DNA from: Flavobacterium beibuense F44-8
Lineage (GTDB): Bacteria; Bacteroidota; Bacteroidia; Flavobacteriales; Flavobacteriaceae
Assembly: GCF_000769915.1 (NCBI RefSeq)
Contig: NZ_JRLV01000005.1
Coordinates: forward strand, 186,001 to 250,000
DNA length: 64,000 nucleotides
Reading direction: 5' to 3'
Positions within the stretch are counted from its first letter, which is position 1, and every line of letters begins with the position of its first letter. Made by a program: the position numbers and the translations under genes. The notes beneath the pieces were generated by a model that worked only from the letters and a program-made list of their open reading frames with translations, did no database searches and was not told where the DNA came from. Positions 38,496 through 47,925 of the stretch are shown piece by piece.

Positions 38496-41400
38496 TCAGT
38501 ATCTTAAAATTACTGAATTTAATTGTTGTATAGCTAATTGTGCCTCGACCGGATTGGAAAAAGTTTTAGTTATTTGTGCAGATATATTACTAATCAGGTC
38601 TGCTGTGCTACCGGCACGGTTTGAAATTACATATCTGGAGTTTATAAGACCGGCACCGGCTCTAAAATCGTTTTGCATTTGTTTTGCTAATCCGGCTACA
38701 TTACTAAAGTTACCCCAGTTTTTAAACTCATATTCAAGTCCGTTAATTAGAGCCATATCAACCCTTCGTCCGGTTTTTACAATTTCAAATCCTTTTATCC
38801 CGGCAATAAATTCGTTTGACTGTCCTCCAAGGAACTTGAGTAAAAATTCTCCTCCCGCAAATTTATTTTGGAAAGGGTGTGTGAGTTCAGAAACTAATCT
38901 TGAGTAGGTATCAATATTAAACCTTTGTATCCTTTTAAGATATGTAATAGTACTCTTTAAATCGGCAGCATTGCGGTACTGTAAAACATTTTGAACTATT
39001 TTTTCTATGTTTTCAAGGCTCATTCCCATTCTTCTCAGTTCGGTAACCTGATCTGAATATCTTATAAAGTTTTGTACTACTTCATCATATATTTTGGAAG
39101 AACCTTTAATGCCTTTGCTCATTATAAGCTCATATAGTTCCCTGTTTTCATCCAGAGCTCTGCCACCTTTTAAGGCGTTTTGTTCAAGGTATCGGGTAAG
39201 GTTAGAACCTTCAGCTCTCGAGCCTATAATAAGGCGGTTACCTTGCGGCCCTAATGGTTGCCCTTCAGGGAGATCGTCAATTTTAACTACTTTGCCCGAC
39301 ATTAACAGCTCCCACGGATTTATATAACCTTCAAGCCTGTACCATCCGTTTCTTATTATAATCCTGAATCCTCTAAAGCGCACTCGGGCAAATAATCTTT
39401 CGGCCAAGTCATCAAGCGTTTTTATTCCTTTACCTATTTTGCCTTTTATACCCTGTAGTATTAGTTTTCCTCTTTGTACTATAGCTTTTGAGGTTCTTAA
39501 TAGGGTTTTACTACCGCCTGCAATTCCTCTTAATGCTCTCATGCTAAATCTTCCTGCAGAAGAGATAGCTCTACCTGTGCCTCGGTATACAGAACGTACA
39601 CCTCTGCCTACGGCTCTTACCCCGCGTCCTATAGCTCTTGCACCCCTTCCTGCAAGCCTGGCTGTAGCGCCAATTCCTTTTGCTATACCTCGCCATAAAG
39701 CCGAACTACCCAGTAATGCAAATATGGCCTCAACAGCGGCTACAGCAAAAGCTCTTGCTAACGATTTACTGGCACCGGGAATATCTCCGTTAATCGATTT
39801 ATAAACATATTCACCCAAATAAACACCGGCTCTTATTACCGCCACTCCAATCATTATTGGGGCAAGTGCTCCAAAAATGGCAGGGAGTGCGGCTGTTATT
39901 GCTCCACCCGTTAATATTTCGGCAAGTACAAGTACTATTAAACTACCTATTATGGTAGGTATAAGCCAGCTTTTATTGCAGCGCCACCAAAAACCTAAGC
40001 CCGACCTCATTTGGTTAATAGTATACCTAAATCTCTGATTACGGGTTAACGGACCAAACTTAGCCTCTTCAGGATAAGATGAAGCTTCTGTTTGTGGTCC
40101 CTGTTCTCCTTGAGATTCCTGAGGAGGGTTACAGGCTAAAGACGCCATTTGCTCATTGCTTTGAGCCATCATTTCCTGAAGTCGCAATTCGGTTTCTTCC
40201 TCATGACTTAAAGGTTCTGATACGGCTAAAGAAGATGAACTGCCGTTTTCACCATTTTCATTTTCTAAACCATCTGTAGGGGCTGTAACCATTTCAGATA
40301 ATATACCGTGTACGGTTCTTGAACTGTCTTCCGACTGACCAAATTCAATAGTGCCGTCACCACCGGTTCTTCTTAATATAGTTTCCTGTAGTTCGTTTGA
40401 TGGTTCAAATTCGCCAACCGAGTCAACATCGATATCTTCATCAGTATAAACAGAGCGCCCAAATAAAGCTGCATCTTCATGACTAATACTGTCTTGCAGT
40501 CCTGATGCTTTTAACTGCGACATTAATGAAGGTTCACTAAAATCGCTTTTTTCAAAAGGCAATGGTATGGTAAGGTTTGATCCAACCAGTTCTTCTTCCA
40601 TCTGACCTTCAAATTCGGCAGGTGCTCCCATTGCGGCAGCTACCTGATTACTAAGCAAACTCAGGTCGAGTTCAGATACCATTTTTGCTACCCTGTTAGC
40701 TGCAATTACTTTTTCCTCATCTGATTTTCCCAGTATTTGCTGTAAAAACTGTATTATAGATGTTTTTACCTGTACCCATGTATCACCAAACATGGCAAAG
40801 TTTGGCATGGCTCCCAGTACAGCTATCATTACCTTTAATACAAAATTGATGATAGGTGGTTTAAAGCAGTCTGGCAGTAGTCTCCAAAACCATGCGGCTA
40901 TGACAATAGGCAGTAACCATGGGTTTAGTGCCAGGAATATTAGTTTAGCTACAATTATAGCATAAGGCTTTATAACCTGCCATACACTTTGTACTACACC
41001 GGCAATAGCAGTTCCAATTTGCTTACATTTTGTAACCACCATGTTACCTACGCGCCTTATAACAGATGTTACCCTTGCTACCGCAGCACGTAATGCCCTG
41101 AATATGGTTGATCTTGCTACAGCGCTAACCAGTGAACCAAAGGCAGCCTGTAATCGTTCAAACTGGCTGCTTAACCATTGTACAGCATTGTTTACCAGTC
41201 CTTTAAGTAGTTGGAGTCCGCTTTGTATAGGATTTAAAATTGTTTCCCGTATGGTTTCTCTAAATTTTACAAAAACCTCGTTATTCCAGTTTTCCTTAAT
41301 CCATACCACAGCCCTGTAAATACCATAAGCTGCTGCACCTATCAGTAAAAACGGACCAACAGGGGAGAGCATAAGTATAATACCCCCAATAATCATTAAC

Positions 41401-42830
41401 GGAGTTTTTATAGGCTCAATCGCTTCCTTAATCCAGTTCCATGCCTCGGTTGCTTTTTCAACGAGCCAGTCCCAGGCAGATGTTGCACTGCTCCAGGCAA
41501 TATTGAATTGTTTTTTTATCCAGTCCCAGGCTTTTTTAAGTCCGTTTATAATAGGTTTTATAAGATTCCATACCCATTTAGCCTTATCAACAATCCAGTC
41601 CCAAGTGGCTCTTGCATAATGCTTAATAGCATCTATGGCAGGTTTCCCATAGTTAGTCCATAACGAACTAAAGAAACCGCTTACCTTGTTAAAAACTGCT
41701 CTTAACCTTGCTAATGCTGCCCCGCCAATGCTTTTCAGGAAGTTAAAAATCTTATCGGCAAGTATGGCAAAACTATGGCAGGCTTCTTCAACCTGTCCCT
41801 GTAGGCTCAGTACAATTCCGTCGATAAAGGAAGATAGTACCCCGTCTAGCCCTTCTTCCTGAAGCCGGGTAAATAAACCTCCGGTAAGAGCATCAATACC
41901 CCTGCCTATCATGTCCCTTATGTTCTCCCAAATGTTGCCTCTTAAAAACGGAAGTAATCCGGGGGCAATTCGGTTAATAATGTCTACCGCCTGATCTTCT
42001 ACCCATTCTATAACCTGACCACCAAAACGTATCGCTGCACCACCGGTATAATCCCACGCCGTAGATGCAGCACTGCTTATGCCATTACCTATGTTGTCAA
42101 GTAAATTCCTCTGGATTGTAGCAGGTTTTTTTTGTACTTTTTTTGAATTGCTGCCGCCCTGTTGTATGGTATGGGTAAGCTCGTGCGCCAGCAGGTGTTT
42201 CCCTGAGTGGGTATTGGGGTTGTATTTACCCTCATTGAAATAAATATCGTTGCCTACGGTAAATGCCTGTGCGTTAAGTTCGCGACTCATTTGTACCGCC
42301 TGGCTATCGGTATGGATACGTACTTGAGAGAAATCAGCCTCAAACCTATTTTCCATAAAGCTCTTAGTACTTGTATCCATAGGACTCCCTGTACCTTTTG
42401 AAGAAAGGATATTACTCTCTACATGAGAAGGAGCGACTGATGTTGTTTTTCCGCTACCTGAGCGTTGAACAAATGGAGTTATGGTTTCAGAAAGTGATTT
42501 CTTCTGTATTTTTTGTTCTTCCTCTTCACATTTAGAACATTTACGTTGTATGGAAGTGTAAGCTGTAGTGAGTGATTTTTTTCGTATCCTGTTTTCTTCT
42601 TCCTCACATTTAGTACATTTTTTTTGTATTGCCGGAGGTGTAGGTGTAAAGCTGTACAGTGAGGTATTCTGCATTTGCATTACCCTGTCGGCCATAGCAT
42701 CAGCTTCAGTTTCAAAAGCGTCATTTTCGGCACCTACGGTCAATTTTTTCTGTACCACAGGTGTAAAAACCGGAGCATTGGATTTTGCTGCCTTGGCTTT
42801 AGGTTCGTTATTTTGAAGCTGTTGATGCAT
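38496..42830 (-). CDS. Large eCIS cargo candidate: DUF4157 (eCIS core) domain with C-terminal PD-(D/E)XK-like module
   Basis: This 1444-aa protein has a modular build. Residues ~20-240 carry repeated [IV]Q[KR]K motifs and two CxxC-EEEE units (Cys ~72/75 and ~98/101). The DUF4157 domain (~148-225) holds the metallopeptidase-type 'LLAHELTHTIQQ' (HExxH ~216-220). Residues ~390-475 contain repeated Trp units ('WDWIVDKAKWVWNLI', 'AWDWLVEKATEAWNWI'). Hydrophobic stretches follow at ~480-510, ~625-675 and ~955-1010, then a Ser/Glu-rich linker (~760-930) and an Arg/Gly-rich basic segment (~1055-1120). The last ~120 residues carry 'GGEFLLKFLGG', 'TGRRVDMALINGLEYEFKNW' and a following 'AKQMQNDF', which match the E/D/ExK/Q layout of PD-(D/E)XK nucleases. 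DUF4157 marks effectors of eCIS particles; a DNA- or RNA-cleaving toxin is my inference. Confidence 0.8.
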   Translation of the reverse strand: MHQQLQNNEPKAKAAKSNAPVFTPVVQKKLTVGAENDAFETEADAMADRVMQMQNTSLYSFTPTPPAIQKKCTKCEEEENRIRKKSLTTAYTSIQRKCSKCEEEEQKIQKKSLSETITPFVQRSGSGKTTSVAPSHVESNILSSKGTGSPMDTSTKSFMENRFEADFSQVRIHTDSQAVQMSRELNAQAFTVGNDIYFNEGKYNPNTHSGKHLLAHELTHTIQQGGSNSKKVQKKPATIQRNLLDNIGNGISSAASTAWDYTGGAAIRFGGQVIEWVEDQAVDIINRIAPGLLPFLRGNIWENIRDMIGRGIDALTGGLFTRLQEEGLDGVLSSFIDGIVLSLQGQVEEACHSFAILADKIFNFLKSIGGAALARLRAVFNKVSGFFSSLWTNYGKPAIDAIKHYARATWDWIVDKAKWVWNLIKPIINGLKKAWDWIKKQFNIAWSSATSAWDWLVEKATEAWNWIKEAIEPIKTPLMIIGGIILMLSPVGPFLLIGAAAYGIYRAVVWIKENWNNEVFVKFRETIRETILNPIQSGLQLLKGLVNNAVQWLSSQFERLQAAFGSLVSAVARSTIFRALRAAVARVTSVIRRVGNMVVTKCKQIGTAIAGVVQSVWQVIKPYAIIVAKLIFLALNPWLLPIVIAAWFWRLLPDCFKPPIINFVLKVMIAVLGAMPNFAMFGDTWVQVKTSIIQFLQQILGKSDEEKVIAANRVAKMVSELDLSLLSNQVAAAMGAPAEFEGQMEEELVGSNLTIPLPFEKSDFSEPSLMSQLKASGLQDSISHEDAALFGRSVYTDEDIDVDSVGEFEPSNELQETILRRTGGDGTIEFGQSEDSSRTVHGILSEMVTAPTDGLENENGENGSSSSLAVSEPLSHEEETELRLQEMMAQSNEQMASLACNPPQESQGEQGPQTEASSYPEEAKFGPLTRNQRFRYTINQMRSGLGFWWRCNKSWLIPTIIGSLIVLVLAEILTGGAITAALPAIFGALAPIMIGVAVIRAGVYLGEYVYKSINGDIPGASKSLARAFAVAAVEAIFALLGSSALWRGIAKGIGATARLAGRGARAIGRGVRAVGRGVRSVYRGTGRAISSAGRFSMRALRGIAGGSKTLLRTSKAIVQRGKLILQGIKGKIGKGIKTLDDLAERLFARVRFRGFRIIIRNGWYRLEGYINPWELLMSGKVVKIDDLPEGQPLGPQGNRLIIGSRAEGSNLTRYLEQNALKGGRALDENRELYELIMSKGIKGSSKIYDEVVQNFIRYSDQVTELRRMGMSLENIEKIVQNVLQYRNAADLKSTITYLKRIQRFNIDTYSRLVSELTHPFQNKFAGGEFLLKFLGGQSNEFIAGIKGFEIVKTGRRVDMALINGLEYEFKNWGNFSNVAGLAKQMQNDFRAGAGLINSRYVISNRAGSTADLISNISAQITKTFSNPVEAQLAIQQLNSVILRY

Positions 42831-42847
42831 AACAATCAGTATTCTGT

Positions 42848-44308
42848 TTAATACCAGTTACAAATAAGGAAGTCTTCCATAAATGGAGTTTTTACCATAT
42901 TAATGGTCCACGGAAGTTTTTCCAGTAGTATATCATATCCTTTCTCTTCAACCCAGAGTTCAATGCCAGAGTTTTTAAGATCTATTTTTCCGTCACGTTG
43001 TAAAAAGGTTTGCTGTAATGCCTCTACAGATGATCCGTTTAGCGGTTTCCAGTATTCAATTACGGCTTCCAGCAGGCTGTGACATTTGTCTTTTTCTTTT
43101 TTGGTAAGTTTTAGTTTTGTGTTTACAGTACTGTTTACAGGCATGCCGCATAGTATTTTGTTAAGCGGCATTTCATTTTCAAAAAACTGTTCTTTTCCTG
43201 TTACCAGATATTGAACAAGTAATATAGCTTTATGCTGATCTTGTTTTTTGTGCCATTTTCCGTTATTGCAAAGATTAAGCTGCTCAAAGAGGGAAATAAG
43301 GAAAGGGTGTAGTATAACAGCCCCTGCATTTTTTATAAAAACAGCGTTTATACCGCCATCTGTAAACATGGACTGGTTTTCAGTACTATCTGTTATATTT
43401 TGTGTATCAGTTTGGTTTTTATAAACAGGCACCGATTGACTTTTGTACAATCTTTTTTCAAGACCTTTAAAAAAAGCTTTTACCTGTGCAGGGCAGCCTT
43501 TTTTTTCTGCCTTTAGCAGGGTAGTGGTTTGAGAAAGAAATTCTTTAAGCTCATTAAAACTAATATCCCAATGTATTTTTGATGCCTTTACCAACTCTTC
43601 AAAATAAAACTGTTTTTTGTTGAGTGATTGTTGCTGTAAAACATAAATCCATTGTAAAAAGCGCATCCATTGTTGTATGGAAGCTTTGTTTTTTCCTGTA
43701 AATACCTTTGCCGGATAAGCTGTAACAATATCTGTAATTGCCTCAGGATAGTAACCTGACAGTAGTGATGTCGTCAGTACTTTTTCCTTTAAGGCATCGG
43801 GCATGGTAAAAATCCAGCGGATAAGCGTATTAAGGTCGTTTTGAAAATACTGTGAAAGCTGTTGTACAAAACTGTCGTTAACGTTTATTTTTCGTATAAG
43901 TTTTTCAGGGTTGTTAGCTACGCCGTTTTCAGGTAGCATACCTGTTTTAAGGAATTGGTATAATAGCATTTCGGCATGTTGGTTATCTGATAAAAGATTA
44001 TTAAACCTGTTACTGTTGTTGTCCTGTTCGTGTATTAATGGTTTATTGGCTTTTAAATACTGCTCTATCTGGAAAAGGGTATATTCTACCAGTTCGTTTT
44101 TCCAGTTTTTTTCGGAAAGGTTCTGAATATTGATTTCCAGTAAATCGATGTTCCAAATGTGGCTTTTAACGGCATATTTATCCAGCAGTACAGTCAGTTT
44201 AGGGTATAGCTGCCTTTCCAGTACCACACTAAGCTCGTTATGCATCACGTTACTGAATGAACGCGATGCACATTGAACATCAACAGTATTTTGTTTAATT
44301 AAATGCAT
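42848..44308 (-). CDS. eCIS tape measure protein (CIS_TMP, Afp14-like)
   Basis: The 486-aa protein begins 'MHLIKQNTVDVQC' and soon after has 'IWNIDLLEINIQNL'. These are the hallmark start segments of contractile injection system tape measure proteins, in which an 'I-D-x-L-E-x-x-L' strand follows a conserved N-terminal helix. The middle is helical and variable, and the C-terminus 'NSGIELWVEEKGYDILLEKLPWTI' ends with a pattern also common in the family ('LPW'). Its length sets the tube length; 486 residues is shorter than Afp14, so the particle may be shorter, although scaling is not simple. Its start overlaps the stop of the 198-aa gene (TAATG). The cargo gene follows after 17 bp. Confidence 0.85.
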   Translation of the reverse strand: MHLIKQNTVDVQCASRSFSNVMHNELSVVLERQLYPKLTVLLDKYAVKSHIWNIDLLEINIQNLSEKNWKNELVEYTLFQIEQYLKANKPLIHEQDNNSNRFNNLLSDNQHAEMLLYQFLKTGMLPENGVANNPEKLIRKINVNDSFVQQLSQYFQNDLNTLIRWIFTMPDALKEKVLTTSLLSGYYPEAITDIVTAYPAKVFTGKNKASIQQWMRFLQWIYVLQQQSLNKKQFYFEELVKASKIHWDISFNELKEFLSQTTTLLKAEKKGCPAQVKAFFKGLEKRLYKSQSVPVYKNQTDTQNITDSTENQSMFTDGGINAVFIKNAGAVILHPFLISLFEQLNLCNNGKWHKKQDQHKAILLVQYLVTGKEQFFENEMPLNKILCGMPVNSTVNTKLKLTKKEKDKCHSLLEAVIEYWKPLNGSSVEALQQTFLQRDGKIDLKNSGIELWVEEKGYDILLEKLPWTINMVKTPFMEDFLICNWY

Positions 44309-44904
44309 TATCGTACAACATTAGTTCTAATAGTATCCATAGCTTTTATGTATACTTTATCTTTTTTAATTCCTGTTATATTATCAACAGTTAATTTTTT
44401 GAAGTTTACTGCTATTGAAGTGCTTATCATTTCGCCTGGGGCAAGGTTTGTACGGATAACCAGTAAGTAAAATGTTCCCTCCTTAATTACACTTAGAGTA
44501 ATTGTTCTGTATGTCGTCTTATTGATGTCTGAAAACAGAGGGATACTATAGAAAAGCGCAATTTTATCTATGTCCCCATCAGGAATAAAAGCTCTTAATA
44601 AGTTGTATTGTTCCTCACTGATTTCCAGTTGAAAACGACCACCAACAGCTGTTTCAGAACCGCTATTGTTTTTAAGCATTAAATACGCATTACAGCATTG
44701 GTTTTCAACTCCCTTAAAAGAGTAGTGATAACTTTGTATATCGTTTGTCAATACATTTTCTGTAGCTACCTCAAAGCCATTAGCTCCACCTGCTTTATAA
44801 TTTGTCATTTTAGTAAGTACTTCCCTTACCTGTGCGGCAGTATTGCTACCGTTATCTTTAAGGTTGGCTATTAATTCCAGTATTTCTTTTAATTCGGTTT
44901 CCAT
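44308..44904 (-). CDS. Small eCIS-operon protein of unknown function (198 aa)
   Basis: The soluble 198-aa protein has a short N-terminal helix (~1-35, 'EILELIANLKDNGSN') and then a beta-rich region with 'QSYHYSFKGVENQCCNAYLMLKN' and 'YRTITLSVIKEGTFYLLVIR'. No family is recognised. It lies between the PKD protein and the tape measure, and its stop codon overlaps the tape-measure start, so it is co-translated with particle components. A baseplate, collar or fibre-attachment role is possible but only from position. The pair 'CC' near residue 69 could be structural. Confidence 0.6.
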   Translation of the reverse strand: METELKEILELIANLKDNGSNTAAQVREVLTKMTNYKAGGANGFEVATENVLTNDIQSYHYSFKGVENQCCNAYLMLKNNSGSETAVGGRFQLEISEEQYNLLRAFIPDGDIDKIALFYSIPLFSDINKTTYRTITLSVIKEGTFYLLVIRTNLAPGEMISTSIAVNFKKLTVDNITGIKKDKVYIKAMDTIRTNVVR

Positions 44905-44928
44905 AATTATGTCGTTTTTTGATTGTTG

Positions 44929-47916
44929 TTAATCAGTATAAAAATCATTTGAGTTGAAATCGTTAGCATTAAAATCACCAACAGCTGTTACTACAATGGT
45001 TTGTGTGCTTCGGCATATTTCCCCCAGTTGGGTAATGGTTACATTGAATTCCTGACTGTTACTGAAATCAAAGTTGTGGTTAGCCGTGCCGTTGTCTGCA
45101 ATTATCGTATCACTGCCATCGCCAAAATCAAACTCATAACTGTGGGTATCATTGGCATTTGTATTTTTAAACATAAATACACTTGGCTTGTTGGCGTCAC
45201 GTTTAAAACTCCATGCCAGTTCCTGCGGACTTTGGATTGTAATTTCAAGTGTGTTGCTTACTTCTCCGCCCACTTCATATTGAAGGGTATACGTTTGCGG
45301 AGTTTGTACACTGTTATGCCCCGGTGTAAAGAAATAGCTGTCGCTGTGTTGTACAATGGCATCTTTTGCCGTGCCTATAAAATTCCCGCCTGATTTCCCT
45401 GTAATAAACACCTCATATTCACCTTCCATATCGTTATTACAATACTCGGGTGTTTCCATTTCAATTTTTGGAGGAGCTGCCGTTTCCAGTTTTATCTCTA
45501 TAGTATTACCGTCACTACAGCAGGTGTAAGGCAGGAAGAAGTCGGCAATAACAAGTTGTTCCAGAGAGTTGTTTTGATTGTCTCCGGTAACCGTTGGGGT
45601 AAATTGTAACAGGTCTTTAAAGTTTTCCAGTATAAACCCGCTCATCTCGGCAGTGTAAGTGGTATCCAGTTTATATTTGGCTATTTCCATCAGGTTAGCC
45701 TTAATATTATCGGTTTCATCCTTACACGGATTAGTTGTTGTGGTAGGTTTTGTTTTGATTTGCGATTTATAATCCTTGAATTTTATACTTTTTTCAAGCT
45801 CAACTTTAATATCATCAGCTATTGCAATATTATCCTTATAGGCTTTTACCGAAGCCAGCAGGTTAGCATAAGAAGGGGGAGGAGCAGCCGCTTTAAAAAT
45901 GGAGGAGTCTACATAAACCAGAATAAACGTACCGCCTTTTGTTACCCCCGCCTTATGTTCAAGTCCGGAGTGTTTTTTTATAAAAGTTGAAAAGAATAAA
46001 TCCTTGTATACATTTTGCCATCTTACATAAGCTTCCTCATAGATTACCGCAAAAGGATCTTCAAGGAAAAGCTCATTAATATCGTCCAGCCTGTCTATTA
46101 AATCTTCAGCCAGTACAGAAAGCGTTTCTCTGTTAAGCTGTATACACCACCTGTGTAGCAGGAATACATTATTGAGCTCTTTGAAAATCTCGTAGAAGCT
46201 GGTGAAATTTGGCAGGAATTCCTTTAAATCGTTTGTGAGCAGATTTTTGATTTCCTGTAATATATTCTTAAAATTATCAATGGTTTGCCCAGATAGGATG
46301 TTCTCGCTAATCAGTTTGTTTCTTCGGGTATTCATCCAGTTAAATACAAACTCGGTTATATTGTAAAGCCTTTTACGAGCCAGGTCGTAATCGGTTTCAA
46401 GATCGTCCCAGCGTCCTTCAAACTTCATAATATCTACTTCCTTATCTGCAAAATCAACCGCATTTAGGGCGGTAATTTTAAAAGGCAAGCTATTACTGTT
46501 TTTAATAAGTGTAAGATCTTTCAAAGCGCTTTTGTAGTTCATACCCAAATGCCCTTCAATCCTGAAGAAGTTATAAGGCTCAATATCAAAAAGCAAAGGC
46601 TGTTTTACGGGTTTGGCATTGCTGTATCCGGCAATATCAGAATGGTAGGAAAGTATAGTATCGTTTTCCTGATTTGCAGTAAGTTCCGGACTCCATTTTT
46701 TATTAAGCTGAAGTACATTACCATAATAATACGGAATAGCCTTTTCGCTTAGCATAGCCTTCCCATAAACCGAGGGAGTTACTTTTATCTTTCCGTTTGC
46801 CGGAACGCTAAAGGAGTTGATAATATGATTAAGTCGGTCAAACAGCAGTTCCAGTTGTTTTAGCTTGGCTTGTTCTTCCTGCGATTTGTTAAAAGTAGCT
46901 ATGAAAGGAGTTCTGTATTGTGTTCCGGTTTCAATACCGTTGCCCAGTGCAACATGAAAAGGGAAAAGCCCTTCGTTTACACAACATATTGTCGGATTGA
47001 TTTTCCTGAAGGCTGCGATTTCATTATACGCTTCGGTTATATCATAAATCCAGTCCCACAGGTATTGAATGTTTATGGTTGACTTGTAATTGCTTACAAT
47101 CTCGTTTATCTTGTTTTTACAGTTTTGCAGTACAGGGAAATTAGTATTGCTGCCATAGTTATTTTTAAAATCGCTGTAAAGTACACTTACAGCATCTGAA
47201 ACCGAGATAACAAAACTGTCACTACATACTTTATTGAACTGTTTTAAAACATCATTTCCTGTGGTGATATTAATGTAGGGATCAACATTATATCGGGGGA
47301 AGGTAAGCTTAGGAGCTTTTGCCATAACCGTATGCTCATGGAAAACATCGGTGTTAAGGTCTTTAATAGGATATATAAGCGGACGCACGTTAAATTCCAT
47401 ACGTTTTCCTTTGTCGTCACAATTGGTGTTTACACAGTTTTTTTGATCTATTAGGGAAACTTCCAGCAGGAGTACAACTATTTTATCACTTAAAAAGTCT
47501 TTTGTTAGAGGCTTTTTAGTGTTGTCGTCTGATGCCGATGTTACCAGTTCCATACAGTTTTTAACAGGCTCATACTGCGAGGCATATTTAAAGATATTGT
47601 CCAGATGAGGTTCCTGTAGGTAATCTGGTTTTAAAAACTGTTCGGAGATTTCGTAATCATGGTAATGTGTAAATTCCTTTTCCTTCCAGTTGATTTGAAA
47701 ACCTAGTGATGTTACTGCCGTACCGCAGGATATTTTCACTGAATTTTCATTAGAAGAAGAAATTTCAAGGCCACATACTATACCCAGCCCAATAAGGTTT
47801 TTACGGGTTATGCGATCCTGCTCTTCAAGATGGCTCACCAGCAGGTTGAGGTCTTTTTGGCTTAAAACCTGATCGGCTTCAAAAACCGGATAAATAGTTG
47901 TATTATAAGCTTCCAT
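44929..47916 (-). CDS. Large eCIS-associated protein with C-terminal PKD domain, putative baseplate/fibre component
   Basis: The 995-aa protein starts 'MEAYNTTIYPVFEADQVLSQ' and has 'RKNLIGLGIVCGLEIS' near residue 40, a segment that recalls phage-baseplate-associated proteins of Bacteroidota eCIS loci. The middle (~340-720) is largely helical ('AKLKQLELLFDRLNHIIN'). The C-terminus holds an Ig-like domain and a PKD domain (~890-980; 'YEFDFGDGSD', 'FNVTITQLG'), folds often used for sugar or protein contact at cell surfaces. It occupies the operon place where Afp has its tail fibre gene (afp13), but no adenovirus-like fibre sequence is seen. A receptor-binding or fibre role is a guess from position and the PKD fold. 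Confidence 0.65.
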   Translation of the reverse strand: MEAYNTTIYPVFEADQVLSQKDLNLLVSHLEEQDRITRKNLIGLGIVCGLEISSSNENSVKISCGTAVTSLGFQINWKEKEFTHYHDYEISEQFLKPDYLQEPHLDNIFKYASQYEPVKNCMELVTSASDDNTKKPLTKDFLSDKIVVLLLEVSLIDQKNCVNTNCDDKGKRMEFNVRPLIYPIKDLNTDVFHEHTVMAKAPKLTFPRYNVDPYINITTGNDVLKQFNKVCSDSFVISVSDAVSVLYSDFKNNYGSNTNFPVLQNCKNKINEIVSNYKSTINIQYLWDWIYDITEAYNEIAAFRKINPTICCVNEGLFPFHVALGNGIETGTQYRTPFIATFNKSQEEQAKLKQLELLFDRLNHIINSFSVPANGKIKVTPSVYGKAMLSEKAIPYYYGNVLQLNKKWSPELTANQENDTILSYHSDIAGYSNAKPVKQPLLFDIEPYNFFRIEGHLGMNYKSALKDLTLIKNSNSLPFKITALNAVDFADKEVDIMKFEGRWDDLETDYDLARKRLYNITEFVFNWMNTRRNKLISENILSGQTIDNFKNILQEIKNLLTNDLKEFLPNFTSFYEIFKELNNVFLLHRWCIQLNRETLSVLAEDLIDRLDDINELFLEDPFAVIYEEAYVRWQNVYKDLFFSTFIKKHSGLEHKAGVTKGGTFILVYVDSSIFKAAAPPPSYANLLASVKAYKDNIAIADDIKVELEKSIKFKDYKSQIKTKPTTTTNPCKDETDNIKANLMEIAKYKLDTTYTAEMSGFILENFKDLLQFTPTVTGDNQNNSLEQLVIADFFLPYTCCSDGNTIEIKLETAAPPKIEMETPEYCNNDMEGEYEVFITGKSGGNFIGTAKDAIVQHSDSYFFTPGHNSVQTPQTYTLQYEVGGEVSNTLEITIQSPQELAWSFKRDANKPSVFMFKNTNANDTHSYEFDFGDGSDTIIADNGTANHNFDFSNSQEFNVTITQLGEICRSTQTIVVTAVGDFNANDFNSNDFYTD

Positions 47917-47925
47917 GATGTTTTA

